Assembly (NCBI GenBank): GCA_026936335.1
Contig: JAPMXV010000054.1
Coordinates: 368,962-432,961 of the forward strand
Length of the DNA stretch: 64,000 nt
Source: Mantamonas sphyraenae
Taxonomy: Eukaryota; CRuMs; Mantamonadidae
Direction of reading: 5' to 3'
Shown piece by piece: positions 1-11,600 of this stretch (the stretch's first letter is position 1; every line of letters starts with the position of its first letter). Made by a program: the position numbers and the translations under genes. The notes below the pieces were generated by a model that was given only the letters and a program-made list of their open reading frames with translations, was not told where the DNA came from and did no database searches.

Positions 1-1
1 G

Positions 2-445
2 TTTGCTGATCTCGTCCAGATGCTGACCAAGTTGGCACGCGACAACAACAAACGCGACCGCAAGACCACACGCAAACACACACGAAGCGTCTTTCGCGAA
101 ATCAGGGACACTGTACGCTATGGGGGCTGTCGCACAGAAACCCTGCACGTACGCCACGTTGCCGTCAAGTTTGGCGACTGGGCACACAAAATCATCCTGC
201 GCGACGTCCGCTCAGCCCTCGGCACAGGCCTGCAGAACCACCTGTTTGCAAACACTCTCCTCATGGACATGTTTGGCTACAACTACACCCCTGCCCTCGA
301 GAGCCAGGACTCCCTCTCGCAGGACTCCTGGGCACTCAACGACGCACGCCAGGCTGAGCGCCGTGACCGCCAGCAACGCCGTGCCAAGCAGCGCAACAAG
401 AAGATCCAACAACGCGGAGCCGTCGACGATGACCAAGAGGCCTGA
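2..445 (+). CDS. IFRD (interferon-related developmental regulator) family protein, 3' end
   Basis: Partial gene: the frame is already open at position 2 and ends with TGA at 443-445, so the 5' part lies outside the window. The visible 147 residues match the conserved C-terminal region of IFRD/PC4 proteins: a basic stretch (KRDRKTTRKHTRSVFREI), then the segment around FGDWAHKI and LGTGLQNHL, then a short tail rich in R, Q and K. IFRD proteins are helical-repeat regulators; in other eukaryotes they are reported as transcriptional co-regulators or ribosome-associated factors. I infer the family only, not the role. The last residues (DDDQEA) are acidic, and no intron is seen in the visible part. 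It converges on the next gene, whose stop lies 186 bp away. Confidence 0.72.
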   Translation, partial: FADLVQMLTKLARDNNKRDRKTTRKHTRSVFREIRDTVRYGGCRTETLHVRHVAVKFGDWAHKIILRDVRSALGTGLQNHLFANTLLMDMFGYNYTPALESQDSLSQDSWALNDARQAERRDRQQRRAKQRNKKIQQRGAVDDDQEA

Positions 446-631
446 GGTTTCCGCGAGTGTGCGTGTGCGTGTGCGTGTGCGTGTCCAGTCCACTCCACCC
501 CAGTCAACAACACCATTTTCATTTTTCGTTTCATTCCACACAGCACTCACTGGCACTCACTGGCACTCACTGGCACTCACGCACAACCATCACATCACAC
601 CACATCACCTCGCTGCACCAGCAGCCCAGGC
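446..631. repeat. Convergent intergenic spacer with simple repeats
   Basis: A GTGTGC-type microsatellite occupies about 457-485, and about 541-580 holds several copies of a 10-base unit (actggcactc and variants). The spacer separates the 3' ends of two convergent genes. No gene is seen in it. Confidence 0.7.
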
Positions 632-1873
632 TCATCCAAGGCGCATACGCTTCGAGGAACCTACGTTCCTCCGCCCCACCATGTCTTTGCGCTTGCTCTT
701 GCCGTTCTCAGACAGCCAGTTGTGGTATGCCGGGGTCTGTTTCCACAGGTAATAGTAATGAATCACCTCGCGTTCAGACTTGGTGCCCACGGCGGAGGCA
801 ACAGCCGCAAAGTTCTTCCCGTAGTTGCTCAGCGCCAGCCGGAAACTCCTCTTTTCCTCGTTTGTCCACTCGTTGGCACGCTTACCCCTCTGCGACTCTT
901 CCAGCAAGTCGTTCAATGCTTGCACCGTGTTGTGCTTGCGTCCCATCAGAACGCCCAGCAGATCGTCCACCTGGGCCCCTGCCATGCCAAAGAGCATGTT
1001 GCGTGCCGTGTCCACGTATGCATCCACCTCCTTGGATGACAACTTGCCCGTGTGCCACATCAACTTGCCTCCCTCCTCCTCCTCCTCACTCTCGGCCCGC
1101 CCTCGCGCCGCCGTGTTGTTGCCTTCCTTGCTTCCCACCTCCTCCTCCCAGCTCGGCACCTCCACCTGGTGCGTCGGCCCCACAAAGATGCCCCGCTTCT
1201 TCCCTTTCTTTCCTCCCAGCGCCTCTCCGCCCTCCGACCCGGACATGCTGCTCCCGACGCTTTCGTCCTCCGAGCTTTCTCCCTCCTTGCTCGATTTCCG
1301 GTTCCTCTGCTTCCCGTACGCCTTGCCCTCGGCCCCACCTTCCCCACCTGCCTCCTGCCCGTCATACTCTGCCTCTTCCGATTCATACTCCTCCTCCTCT
1401 TCTTCTTCCTCCTCCTCCTCCTCATCGTCGTGGTCATCGCCCCAGTCGTCGCCATCGTAGTCGTCGTCATCCTCCTCGTCTGACGAAAGATCCTTGTCTG
1501 CAAACACGGCCGCCAGCCCTTGCCGCCCCTCCTTCAGTTTCTGCAGATGTTCCCTCTCCAATGCCCGTTTGTGTCGCTTCTTCTCCTTCCGCAGAGCCTC
1601 TGCCCTCTCCGTAGCCCCTGCCGCTCTGCCTCTGTCGCCGTGACTGCCATTTGTCACTTCCTTCTCCTCTTCCTCCTCCCGTTCTTCCCCTTCCTCTCCA
1701 TTCACATCCGCCTCGTCCTCCGACTCTTCTTCCTCCTCTTCCTCCTCCTCTGCCTCCTCCATCTCGTCTTTCCTCCGTTTTGACCCCTGCTTCGCCGCCC
1801 CGCCATACAGCGAGCGTGTCTTTTCGCTGTCGCCAGTGCCCAGCTCCAGGCTGTCGTCGCTGTCCGAATCCAT
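632..1873 (-). CDS. ELM2-SANT domain chromatin protein (MIER/CoREST-like)
   Basis: Single-exon gene of 413 residues with ATG at 1873. The N-terminal half is very acidic (long E/D runs, with Ser/Glu clusters typical of CK2 sites). An ELM2-like region starts near residue 228 (IFVGPTHQVEVPSW, close to the usual start of ELM2) and continues through a helix with KLSSKEVDAYVDTAR. A SANT/Myb-like domain follows at about 334-385 (EWTNEEKRSFRLAL, ending HYYYLWKQTPAY, which matches the SANT third helix of MIER and CoREST). The C terminus is basic. Known ELM2-SANT proteins recruit and activate class I histone deacetylases, so a nuclear co-repressor role is inferred. Which subfamily (MIER, RERE or CoREST) cannot be settled by eye. 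Confidence 0.8.
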   Translation of the reverse strand: MDSDSDDSLELGTGDSEKTRSLYGGAAKQGSKRRKDEMEEAEEEEEEEEESEDEADVNGEEGEEREEEEEKEVTNGSHGDRGRAAGATERAEALRKEKKRHKRALEREHLQKLKEGRQGLAAVFADKDLSSDEEDDDDYDGDDWGDDHDDEEEEEEEEEEEEYESEEAEYDGQEAGGEGGAEGKAYGKQRNRKSSKEGESSEDESVGSSMSGSEGGEALGGKKGKKRGIFVGPTHQVEVPSWEEEVGSKEGNNTAARGRAESEEEEEGGKLMWHTGKLSSKEVDAYVDTARNMLFGMAGAQVDDLLGVLMGRKHNTVQALNDLLEESQRGKRANEWTNEEKRSFRLALSNYGKNFAAVASAVGTKSEREVIHYYYLWKQTPAYHNWLSENGKSKRKDMVGRRNVGSSKRMRLG

Positions 1874-2046
1874 GGTTCACTTTGGTCTTGCTCTCGTTCT
1901 TCTGGGTGGACTCTGTGCGAAAAACGCAAATGGGTCGCTCGACGCGGGGAAAAACAGTGGCGCAGCGGTCGCCGCTTTGTCCTAATTTTCCTTTGGCCTC
2001 CATTTTGTCCATCCCCCTTCCACTCTTTGCCTCCTGTGCCCCCAAC

Positions 2047-3932
2047 TCACTTCATGCTGAGATCAATGCCCAGGCTCACATACGGGTAGTAGTCGCCTTC
2101 CACGGTGCTGTCGATGTACTTGCTGTCGTCCTCCGTGTCCTTGTCCTTCTTCTTCTTCTTGCTTTCGGCAGACGCAATCACAGAGTCTGGGAACAGTGCC
2201 TCCAGCACCTCGCGCACTTTCTCCCCCTGGCCCTTGGACGGCTTCACCAGAGCACTCATAAACGGCGTCTGCACACCGTAACGCAGCTTGCTCTCCACAA
2301 ACCCGCGGATGGCCTTCAGGTGGATCCACGCCGCAAACACTTCGCCAAAATTGGCCCTGCACCAGTTCCTGTACGACGTCCACGTGCGGTACACGCTCAG
2401 CTCTGTGCTTTCGCGCTGTTCCTTCAGCGCCGCCACTGCATCCTCGTCGTACTCAAAGTCGCGCACTGTGAAGCGATGCTCGCGGCACTTGCCCTTGAAC
2501 TCGTCCACAACACGCTTGAACAGCACCACCGTCCACAGGCCGTACTCGTCGTCCTCGTGCAGTTTGCGCGACGACCGCGGCACAACCTTGTCTGAGAACG
2601 ACTCGTACGTGTTGAGCCATTCATCCGTGCTATACCGCCCCACAACCACCAGCATCGTCGTCAGGTTCTCCGTTTCCACAAAGTCCTTCTCCTCCACAAA
2701 CTCGTTCAGGTCGATCGTCAGCAGGTTGCCCACCGTCTTCTTTTCCACGCTTGCAAACTCGTTGCGTGCACTCGTGTAGTTTGCCGACTTGGTCTTTTGC
2801 TCCTGCTCCACTTCGTGAACCTGATCCTGCACAAGCGCTGTCAGCTCCGCCACCGTCAGTGTGTCCGGGTACTTGGCGTTGTCCCACGCAAACTTGGTCA
2901 GGTATGTCTCCATCGGCACTGCCACAACCATCCCACGCCGTGTCCCCTGTGTCAGTTGCTTGTCCACTCCCTTGCGTGTGCATCTATCCTCCGTCTCTTC
3001 CTCCTCATCCATCTCTCACACACTTCTCTCTCTTGTGCTCGCCTCTGCAAGGGGGGACCGCAACTCTGCCGCACGGCCTCCCCGCATGTCCAAAGGGGCC
3101 TCCCACGCACAGCCCACCCATTGGCCGCGTGTGTCCACTCAGCCAAGGCATTGGCATGGTTGCGTCACAAGCCATGCCAGTCCGTGCCACTGCTTCCATC
3201 TCTGTTTGCACCCTCCTGTGCCCTCCAGGACAAACGTCCGCCCCTCAAAAAACCCTCCCCCCTCAGTGTCCACAAAACTCACCTCCGTTGACGTAGAGCG
3301 CCGACTGAGCCTCTTCCTTGCCCTTGCCCTTGCCCGATGACCGCGTCGACTGCGACGACGAGCCCGACGACGACGAGCCCTGCTCCGTCTTGCGCGGTGC
3401 CTTGCTCACCAGGCCAGCGTACTCGCGTCCGATCTTCTTCACCACCTGCTCGATCTGTACATCCACCTTGCCCAGGTCGTCGCTCAGTCCAATCAAGTCG
3501 TTCAACGTACCCACGCGCAGGTCTGTGTTGTGTGTTCATGCCCCGTGTCCATGTCAGCGCCTCCGCCTGCCCCTCAAGAAAAACACCTGCTCCGCTCGGG
3601 TTTGCAATCGCCGCGCCAGCTGACCGCGTGAACGGGTCTTTGCCACCGCCCGCAATCTGCCACAGCCATCTCTTCACCTCCCGTCCTTCCCTCTTTGCAT
3701 GCAATCTCTCTTTCCCTCCCCTCTCCCGAGCCCTCCCGTCCTTGCTTCCCCCTCTTCACCGCCTCCCATGTCCGCCCTTTGTGTCCCAAAACTCACCCGG
3801 AATCCCAAACTTGTAGTTGACCGAGATGTCGTTGCCACGCGTCGTCGCTGCCTGCAGCCTGTCCCACGTCTTGCCCGGCGAGTCTTCCACCGCCGCGCTG
3901 ATCAGCCAATACTCTTCTTGCGACTGCGACAT
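2047..3932 (-). CDS. ATP6V1C: V-type proton ATPase subunit C
   Basis: Three exons on the minus strand: 3797-3932, 3283-3522 and 2047-2918, giving 415 residues with all phases consistent. The ATG at 3932 gives MSQSQEEYWLIS, the usual start of this family. Joining exon 1 to exon 2 restores the family sequence (KFGIP then DLRVGTLNDLIGLSDDLGK), and joining exon 2 to exon 3 restores NGVPMETYLTKFAWD. The C-terminal region carries KVVPRSSRKLHEDDEYGLW and FKRVVDEF, which are diagnostic. Subunit C links the V1 motor to the stator at the membrane and is released on regulated disassembly. A Ser/Lys-rich insert (around the GKGKGKEE stretch) and a second Lys-rich loop near the C terminus are species-specific additions. 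The gene lies head-to-tail behind eRF3. Confidence 0.95.
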
Positions 3933-4143
3933 GGACAAAAAGGTGTCGTTCTGGTGGACTGCGTTGCGCTGCACCACGCTCTCAAAACACATCTGCTCGC
4001 CAGCCACATCCCACAACCCATCCATTTCTATCCAACCTATCCACAGTCCCCCCCACAGACCACCAAATCTTTTCCATTCTCCACAATTCTCTCGCCCCAG
4101 AACGGGCAAAATCCATTGTCTTCCCCACGCGCTCACCCCCTCC

Positions 4144-6123
4144 TTACTTCTTCGTGCTGCTGCCGCTGCTCCCAATCGACTCCTTGTTCTTGTCACGCAC
4201 GCGTGTCACGACACCCACGCCCACCGTGTTGCCCTCGTCACGGATCATGAAGCGCCCGAGCTGCGGAAAGTCCTTGAACGTCTCCATGCACACCGCCTTT
4301 TCAGTCTGGAAGCGACACAGCACCGTTTCGCCCTCCACCGCAAACTTGGGTCGCTTCTCCGTCTTTTCGCCCGTCTTCTTGTCCACCTTGTACAACAGCT
4401 GCGACAGCACGATCTCCACAATCTCGCTGTGAATGTGCATCACAGCCTGGTAGCCGCTCGAGATGATCGACTTGTACTCCAGGATCATAAACTGCGCCTC
4501 AAACTGCCGCACCGTCGGCACAAGCGAGTTGTCTGCCGTCGCGCACAGCACGTCGCCAACGTGCACGTTTTCCTCGTCCACGCCCTTCAGCCGCAGCTTC
4601 ACGTTGTCTCCCGGCTCGGCACGCTTGATTTCCACGTCCTCCAAGAACAGTGCCTCCACCTTCACGTTCACCCGGTTCGGCATCAGCACGAGCTCGTCGT
4701 TCAGGTTGATCACCCCCGACTCCAGCTTGCCCATCACCAGCGTGCCCATGTCCTTGTACTTCTCAGCCACAGGCAGACGCAGAGGCACGTCGTACAGGCG
4801 TTCGGGCGGCTTCATCTTGTCCAACAGCTCCAGGAACGACGGGCCCTCAAACCATGGGCACACACCGTCTGCGAAGCGGTCGCGCAGGTTCGCCCCATCC
4901 ATGCCAGATACAGGCATAAAGTACATGTCCTTCTTGCTGTATCCACACGTCTTGCGCAGGAACGGCTTCAGGCCATCCACAATCTCGTCGAAACGCTCCT
5001 TGGCGTAGTCCACGCTGTCCATCTTGTTCACCAGCACAATCAGCTGCTTCACGCCGACCGTCTTGGCAAGCATTGCGTGTTCTCGTGTCTGTCCACCGTT
5101 CTCAAAGCCCGTCTCAAACTCGCCCTTGCGTGCACTAATCACCAGGATGCCAATGTCCGCCTGCGAGGCTCCGCCAATCATGTGCGGCACAAAGTTCTTG
5201 TGGCCCGGCGCATCCAGGATCGTAAACACCTTGTTCTCCGTCTCAAAGTATGCCCGTCCGCACTCTTCCGTCTTGCCCTGTGTGTCGTGTGCGTGTGTGC
5301 ATCCCGCCCATACGCCGCGTACGCGCGTGCAACCGCCGCCCTCACGTGTCAGCTCCTGGCTTCCGTCCGTCCCCGGTAGAAAACAACCCCTCCTCCCCAT
5401 CCTACGCCCTCTGTATGTACACCTGCACAAACACATGCCCTCCCTCCGCCCTCGCCCTGCTGTTCTCCTGCTTTCCATCCACACACAACCCACCTTGGCT
5501 CGCTCCTGGTCCGTTGTGTCCACAGCCCACGCGAACTTCCAAGTCGCCCGGTTTTTGGCCTCCGCCTCGCGTTCGTACTTGGCCAGCGTGCGGTCATCAA
5601 GCATGCCTGTCAGGTACCTGTGTGCATGCATCACCCACATGCCCCCGTCCAGCAACACGTCCCATCCCCACTGCGTCAGTATCCGTCCTGTGCCCCATCC
5701 CCTCACAACATGCACCCGTTTTTCCCGGAACGCCCCACGCCCACGAAGCAACCTCTTCCCGATAAACTCTCTCCCACTTTCCGCTTACATCAAATGACCA
5801 CTGATCGTCGACTTTCCGGCGTCCACATGCCCAATGAACACGATGTTCACGTGCTTCTTGGGAGGCCGCACCTCCTCCTCCTCCTCCAGACCCTCAATCA
5901 CGACCTCCTTTCCAGAGCTGCTGCTGCTGCTGCTGCTCCCTTCAGCCCCTTTTTCGCTTGTCTCTTCCCCCTTTACTTCCTCCGCAACCGCCTCACTTGC
6001 CTCCTCTGCGGTGCTGGTCTCCGCCTCGTTCGACTCGGCAGGTGTCTCCTGCGTCTCCTGCGTCTCCTGCTGCTCCTCCGTCCCCTCCTCAATTGGCGTT
6101 TGCTGTTGCTCTTCTTCAGACAT
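4144..6123 (-). CDS. eRF3: Eukaryotic release factor 3 (eRF3/Sup35)
   Basis: Three exons: 5789-6123, 5494-5617 and 4144-5277, giving 530 residues. The first intron splits a Met codon (AT|G) just after the P-loop, restoring GHLMYLTGMLDDRTLAKYERE, and the second joins DQERAK to GKTEECGRAYFETE. The N terminus (about 1-90) is Q/E/T/S rich. The GTPase motifs are complete: GHVDAGKS near residue 100, DAPGHK, and NKMD. Domains II and III follow, with MGTLVMGKLESG and ETFKDFPQLGRFMIRDEG. These match eRF3 more closely than HBS1 or EF-1 alpha. It is the GTPase partner of eRF1 in translation termination. It shares a 74-bp divergent promoter region with the GNL3-type gene on the other strand. Confidence 0.95.
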
Positions 6124-6197
6124 GGCGATCAAGCAGGGGTGTGATTTCAGTGGCACAGACTGCGCGCACGCTAGCGCAACCCTCACACATCCCCACC

Positions 6198-8648
6198 ATG
6201 GTCGGCAAGAGTACGTCCTTTCCCATCCCGTTCCATCCTCATCTCTCACCTCACTTCCATCTTGCAAGCTCTGCCTGCTGTCCATCCATCGCACACAACA
6301 CTCACACACCCGGGCAACAGAGCACAAATCCAAACGCACCACCCTCAAGCAAAAGTACAAGGTCGAGCGTAAGGTCAAAGAACACCACCGCAAGGTTCGC
6401 AAGTTGGCCAAGAAGAGCAAGAAGGCAGGCATGCCCTCTGTCAAGGAACAACGTACGTGGCCCCTCCTGTTCATCTCATTTCCCGGTACCCCCCCCCCAG
6501 GTTCCCATCACTCCCTCTACCACACCGTTTCCTCTTTACCATCCCCGCTTGCCCTCCCGCTTGATCTCCTATGCTCTTTATGCCTCCCCTGAGCCTCCCC
6601 TCGGTGCTTCTGCCCATAGTTCAAGGCGGTGGCGGCACCCAGCTGCGAAAAATCCGCGGACGCATGCGTTCAAGCGCCCGCCTGCTGACGCGCCACCTTC
6701 TCGCCTCCCTGCAGAATTGAAAAAGGACCCCGGCGTGCCCAACCTCCACCCATACAAATTGCACATGATGCGCCAAATGGAAGACCAGGCCAACCGACGT
6801 GAGGAGCAGCAGAAGCGCAACAAGATGGAACGAGCCAAGCTCCGCCAGAAACGTCGCAAAGAGCGTGCCCTCGCCGCCCAGGACGAACACAGCAAGCTCG
6901 AACGCATGATGCGAGAGGCTGCCCGCCGCAACCGCGACTTTTCCCGCGACCATGGCGACATCGACTTTGAGCACGGCGGCGAAAGCTCCTCTTCCTCCGC
7001 CGCCGCTTCCCAGGGCTACTTCCGCAAGCGTGATGGCAGCCAGCGTGCCTACCAGAAGGAAGTCATGCATGTGATTGAACAGTCCGACGTCATCCTCGAG
7101 GTTCTCGACGCACGTGACCCCATGGGTTGCCGATGCAAGGGTGTGGAGCGTCTCGTCAAGGCCTCCGGCAGGGACAAGACTCTCATCCTGCTCCTCAACA
7201 AGGTCGACCTTGTGCCCCGCGAGGTTGTTGCCGAATGGCTCACCTTTTTGCGCCAGGAGCACTCCACGTATGCCTTCAAGAGCTCCACTCAGACCCAGCG
7301 CCGCAACCTCGGCCGCTCTTCGCAGGACATCACCACAGCCAGCCAGGGCGCCCTCCAGACCAGCGAGTGTCTTGGTGCTGGTCAGCTCATGACCGAACTC
7401 AAGCGCCTGTGCCTCACCGGCGGTGACGCAAAGACCAAGGCGTCCATCACCGTCGGTCTCATCGGCTATCCCAACGTCGGCAAGTCCTCCGTTATCAACT
7501 CCCTCAAGCGCCAGCGCGCGGCCACCGTCGGTGGCACTCCCGGTGTCACCAAGGAACACAAGGAAATCAAGCTTGACAGCAACATCAAGCTCCTCGACGC
7601 ACCAGGCATTGTGTTTTCCCGCGGCAACATGATCGACTCGGATGTCATCCTGCGCAACGCAGTCAAGATTGAGCAGCTGGGTGATGAAGCCACCGATGCC
7701 GTGCAAGCCATCCTCGACAGGTGCAACAAGCAGCACTTGCAGGATCTGTACAAAGTGGGCGACTTTGAGAACGTCCAGGAGTTTCTGTACGAGTTTGCCC
7801 ATGTGCGCAAGATGCTCGGCCATGAGGGGGTGCCCAAGTACATTGAAGCTGCAAAGAGCGTACTCCAGGACTGGACCAAGGGCAAGATCCCCTTCTTCAC
7901 ACAGCCTCCTCGACGCAACCGCAACGTCACCGCCTCCCGCCTCGTCGGCCAGGACGAGGACGAGCAAGACGAAGACATCCTCGATAAGCTCACCTCCCTT
8001 CGCTCCTACACAGACGGCTTTGTTTCCATGCAACCAGGCGACACTGTCGACAACGAGCTCGACGTCGACAGCGAAAGCAGCGACGACGAAGAGGGCAATG
8101 ACGGCGAATGGGATGTATCGGACCTGCACAGCGATGACGATGACTTTGACGACGACGAGGAGGAGTATGAAGACGATGACGAAGACGACGACGACGACGA
8201 CGACGGACTCGACGAGGAAGACATGGACGACCAAGCGGGCTCATCCAAGCGCAGGAGCATCTCTTCTGCCTTGCAAGCTCGCCGTGAGGCAAAGGAAGCC
8301 CAGGAGATGGCCGACCGCAAGGGCAAGGGCAAGGTGCGCGCCCCCGTACAGGACATGGACGAATTCCAGGACAGGTACAACCCTCAAACCAACAAGAACC
8401 TGCGCAAGGCCGCCAAGGAAGCCAAGAAGATGAACAAGAAGCAACAACGCAAGCAACGCGAAAAATTGGTGCAGGCTGCGTACGGCAAGCTCGACGACGA
8501 GGACTTTGATTTTACCAGCGACTTTGTCGCAGACAACGATCGGGAGGGAGCGAGCAGTGACGACGAGAACGACGACGAAGACGACGAGCGCCAATGGCCT
8601 GACCCCGTGGATGAGCTGTTGGAGAGCGATGATGAATTCTCTGACTAG
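6198..8648 (+). CDS. GNL3: Nucleolar circularly permuted GTPase (nucleostemin/GNL3/NUG1 type)
   Basis: Three exons: 6198-6210, 6321-6452 and 6715-8648, giving 692 residues. The first exon encodes only four codons plus one base, and joining gives MVGKKHKSKRTTLKQ. The second junction gives VKEQQLKKDPGVPNLHPYK, the family signature. The basic N terminus and coiled coil (EDQANRREEQQKRNK) fit nucleolar targeting. The G motifs are permuted: NKVDL (G4) near residue 209 precedes GYPNVGKSS (G1) near 298 and DAPGI (G3) near 342. This order defines the YlqF/YawG GTPases used in 60S ribosome maturation. The C-terminal third has a long Asp/Glu tract (about 450-500) and Lys-rich segments. The gene converges on the next one with only 30 bp between stops. 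Confidence 0.92.
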   Translation: MVGKSTSFPIPFHPHLSPHFHLASSACCPSIAHNTHTPGQQSTNPNAPPSSKSTRSSVRSKNTTARFASWPRRARRQACPLSRNNVRGPSCSSHFPVPPPQVPITPSTTPFPLYHPRLPSRLISYALYASPEPPLGASAHSSRRWRHPAAKNPRTHAFKRPPADAPPSRLPAELKKDPGVPNLHPYKLHMMRQMEDQANRREEQQKRNKMERAKLRQKRRKERALAAQDEHSKLERMMREAARRNRDFSRDHGDIDFEHGGESSSSSAAASQGYFRKRDGSQRAYQKEVMHVIEQSDVILEVLDARDPMGCRCKGVERLVKASGRDKTLILLLNKVDLVPREVVAEWLTFLRQEHSTYAFKSSTQTQRRNLGRSSQDITTASQGALQTSECLGAGQLMTELKRLCLTGGDAKTKASITVGLIGYPNVGKSSVINSLKRQRAATVGGTPGVTKEHKEIKLDSNIKLLDAPGIVFSRGNMIDSDVILRNAVKIEQLGDEATDAVQAILDRCNKQHLQDLYKVGDFENVQEFLYEFAHVRKMLGHEGVPKYIEAAKSVLQDWTKGKIPFFTQPPRRNRNVTASRLVGQDEDEQDEDILDKLTSLRSYTDGFVSMQPGDTVDNELDVDSESSDDEEGNDGEWDVSDLHSDDDDFDDDEEEYEDDDEDDDDDDDGLDEEDMDDQAGSSKRRSISSALQARREAKEAQEMADRKGKGKVRAPVQDMDEFQDRYNPQTNKNLRKAAKEAKKMNKKQQRKQREKLVQAAYGKLDDEDFDFTSDFVADNDREGASSDDENDDEDDERQWPDPVDELLESDDEFSD

Positions 8649-8678
8649 CAAAATGAAATGGCTGCAAAACTCCTCTCC

Positions 8679-11600
8679 TCATTTCATGCCCCGTGCCACT
8701 TCTGCAAACTCGGGCCCACTGCGCACATACGACTCACACACCTGCACTACCCCATCACACACACGCATCACTTGCCACCAGCCACCGCTGCCAATTGCTC
8801 CGTACACGACGCCATCATGTTGGCCTTCCCGCTGCTGGGCAAGCCCAAGCATAATGGACGCCACCTGCGCTTCCTTCTCCACAATTCCCTCGAGGCCAAT
8901 GGCTACGTCGACTACCATGAGAGCCCCCGTAGCCGTGCTCAGCCAGCGTGCCTTGGACCCGCTCTCCGAAGTCAGAACAAAACGTGCGTGCGTGCGTGCC
9001 AAAGGCACCCAGTAGCCCGCGCATACACTGGCCCAGTGGGGCGCATCTTCGTCCAGCACCACCTGCTGAAGCTCCTGCATGACCTGAAACTCCACCACAC
9101 GTTCGCTGCCAAAGCCACTTGCTGCCTGCAGCCATGCGTGCTGCGGTGCAGCCACGTCACACGCCGTCCACTCCAGTCCCTTCCACACATCCATTTTGAT
9201 GCCTGTGTCGCGTACGTTGCCCACCCGCTGCACGCCCACCGCCTCGCCAACCACATACAGACGCACCGTGCCCTCGCTCGCCTCCACCGCTGCGTCCAAC
9301 TCCAGTTGGCTGCGCACACGTACAAGGTCTCCGTCTTCGTCCATAAATTCCAGCCCGTGGATTCCTGCCACACCCATCGCCGCACACACCTCCTCCTCCA
9401 CGTTCTCCACCAGCAATTCGTCGTCCTTCATCGTCAGCATGTGAACCTCTGTGCCAGCGTACACCTTGATGTGCACATCTTCTGCGCGATGGAAGAGACC
9501 AGACTTTTTCTTGCGCCTCTTGCCCATCGTGTTTGATCGCCGCCTCTCTGGCCGATCCTCGCCTCCTTCGCTGCTGCGCGTGCTTCCTCCTCCCTCGCTG
9601 ACCCCATCCTCTGTGCTGACGCTGTCTTCTCCCCCATCCGCCACACTAGCGTTCGTGGCCTCGCTCTCGCTGTCGTTCACCTGCACAGTCGGCACCGTGT
9701 GTGTGCTCGCCGTGCTCGTGCCCGAGTCACGGTTGCTCGACTCCGCCTCACTGTCCACGCTTAGGCGTCCGTCGCCAGTGTCTTCCGTGATGCCAGGCAG
9801 TTCCAACTCTCGCGCAACGCTCTTGCGGCTGAAGCGACCGCGCAGGGAAAAGCGGTTTGACGTCGTGCTGCTGCTGCGCGACCTGCCCATCTTGGCTGCT
9901 TCCGCCCCGATGCCCAGTCCCGCCCCTGAGCCCAACATCATCGACTGACCACGGTTGCGCATAGCTGCTCGTGGATCAGACGACGAGGATGCCGTCGAAT
10001 CGTTCGATTCGCCACCCGATCCAAGTGGAGACACGCCCGAGTGCAGATTCGAAGCTGACGCTGACGAAGTCGACGAAAACGAAGACGCAGAGGACGACGA
10101 GACCGCCACACTAGCGCGCACGCTGACCTGCTTGGCCAGGACTGCTCCCAGCTGCGAACTGAACTGCGCGTTTGCTGCGTTCGTTGCCTGCCGCGCCTCT
10201 GCATTCCAGCGCAGCTCGTCAAACATGTGCTGTTTCGCCGAGCCCATTGTGTTCAGAGCGAGCACCGTCGGCTCACACAGCTCTTGAGTGCTCTTCTTAC
10301 CCCCAAACACAAGCAGGCGGTTGCCGCCCACAGCAGTCATGGTGTGGAATGCGTGTGCTCCGGGTCGGTTGCGCAGCCGGGTTTGCACCCACTCGTACGA
10401 GTCTGTGTCCAGAAGGAACAGATCCGAAAACAGACCCGAAGGATGTGACCCACCAAACACAAACAGACGCCTGCCCACGGAGCACATGCTCGACGCCACC
10501 CGCTTCGTCAACGCCACGTTCTCTTGCGTCGCCACGTGCGCCCATTGCATCGTCAGCGTCTTGAGCACGTACACGTCGCAGAAGAACTGGTTCGTACGTC
10601 CGCCACCAAACATGTACATCGACGAGCCCATTTTGCTCACAGCATGCCACGCACGCCCAGACGGCTTGTCTCCAAACGTTTGTCGAAGCTCCCACTCTTC
10701 CAGTTTGACGTCGTACACCCACAGCTCGTCGCTGTAGTCGTTGGCCGTGCGTCCTCCGTACACAAACACGCGCCGGTTGATCGTGATTGCGCTGTGTGCC
10801 GAGCGTGCATCAGGCCACTGGCTACTCTGCTGTCCAGCCGCCTGCCACGTGTGAGTCTCCAGATCAAACAGGTACGCATCGTTCAACTTGTTGCCCTGCG
10901 AGTCTGCACCCCCAAACAGAAACAGCATGTCTGCACCCTCCACGTTGACTCGACTCAGCGTGTGCATGTGTCGTCCACACGGCAGATCTCCTTGGCACTG
11001 CAGCGCCTCCCAGTGGCCCTCGCGCAGACGGTACATGGTGTCTGAACACTGCTTGTTCGCGTCGGCGCCTCCAAACAGGTACATGTCGTGGCCCACACCG
11101 ACGGCAGTGTGACCATACATCGACCCAGGTCCCTCCTCTGGGTTGTCCACCGGCTCTTCACGCCAAGACAGCGTGTCCCGGAACGGATCGTTGTTCTCCT
11201 CCACCTCGTTGATTTGCGTTTCGATTGCGTCCATCCACGTCTTCTTCTCCTCGGCCGAGCTGCAACGGATGTGAATGATCTGTGCCTCGCCCGATGGCGT
11301 TGAAGTGCTGTTGCTGCTGCTGCTGCTGCTGTTGCCACCCGACTCGCCGGTTTCGTTCGAGTGCAGCTCAAAGTCGGTGGAGCTGTCCATGCACGGGTCG
11401 ATCAACGTCTGTGCCAGGTCAAACGTGTTGTGCCATTGCAGCGACTCCTTCTTCTTGTTCTTGTACTCGCCCACCACCAGCATGTCGTTGAACAGCAGCA
11501 ACACGCGTTCCTTCTTCTTGCCTCCCCGACGCGTCACCTTGTGCACCTCGCCCTCCTTCACAAACGAACGTTTGGAATCGATCAGCACGGGTGCCTTGTG

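Noticed and set aside
457-1614. Plus-strand frames opposite the ELM2-SANT gene
   Set aside because: Ser/Pro-rich shadows of the acidic coding strand; the minus strand has ELM2 and SANT motifs.
8006-8380. Acidic and serine runs in and opposite the GNL3 C terminus as a separate gene
   Set aside because: The Asp/Glu tract belongs to the GNL3 frame, which runs unbroken to 8648.
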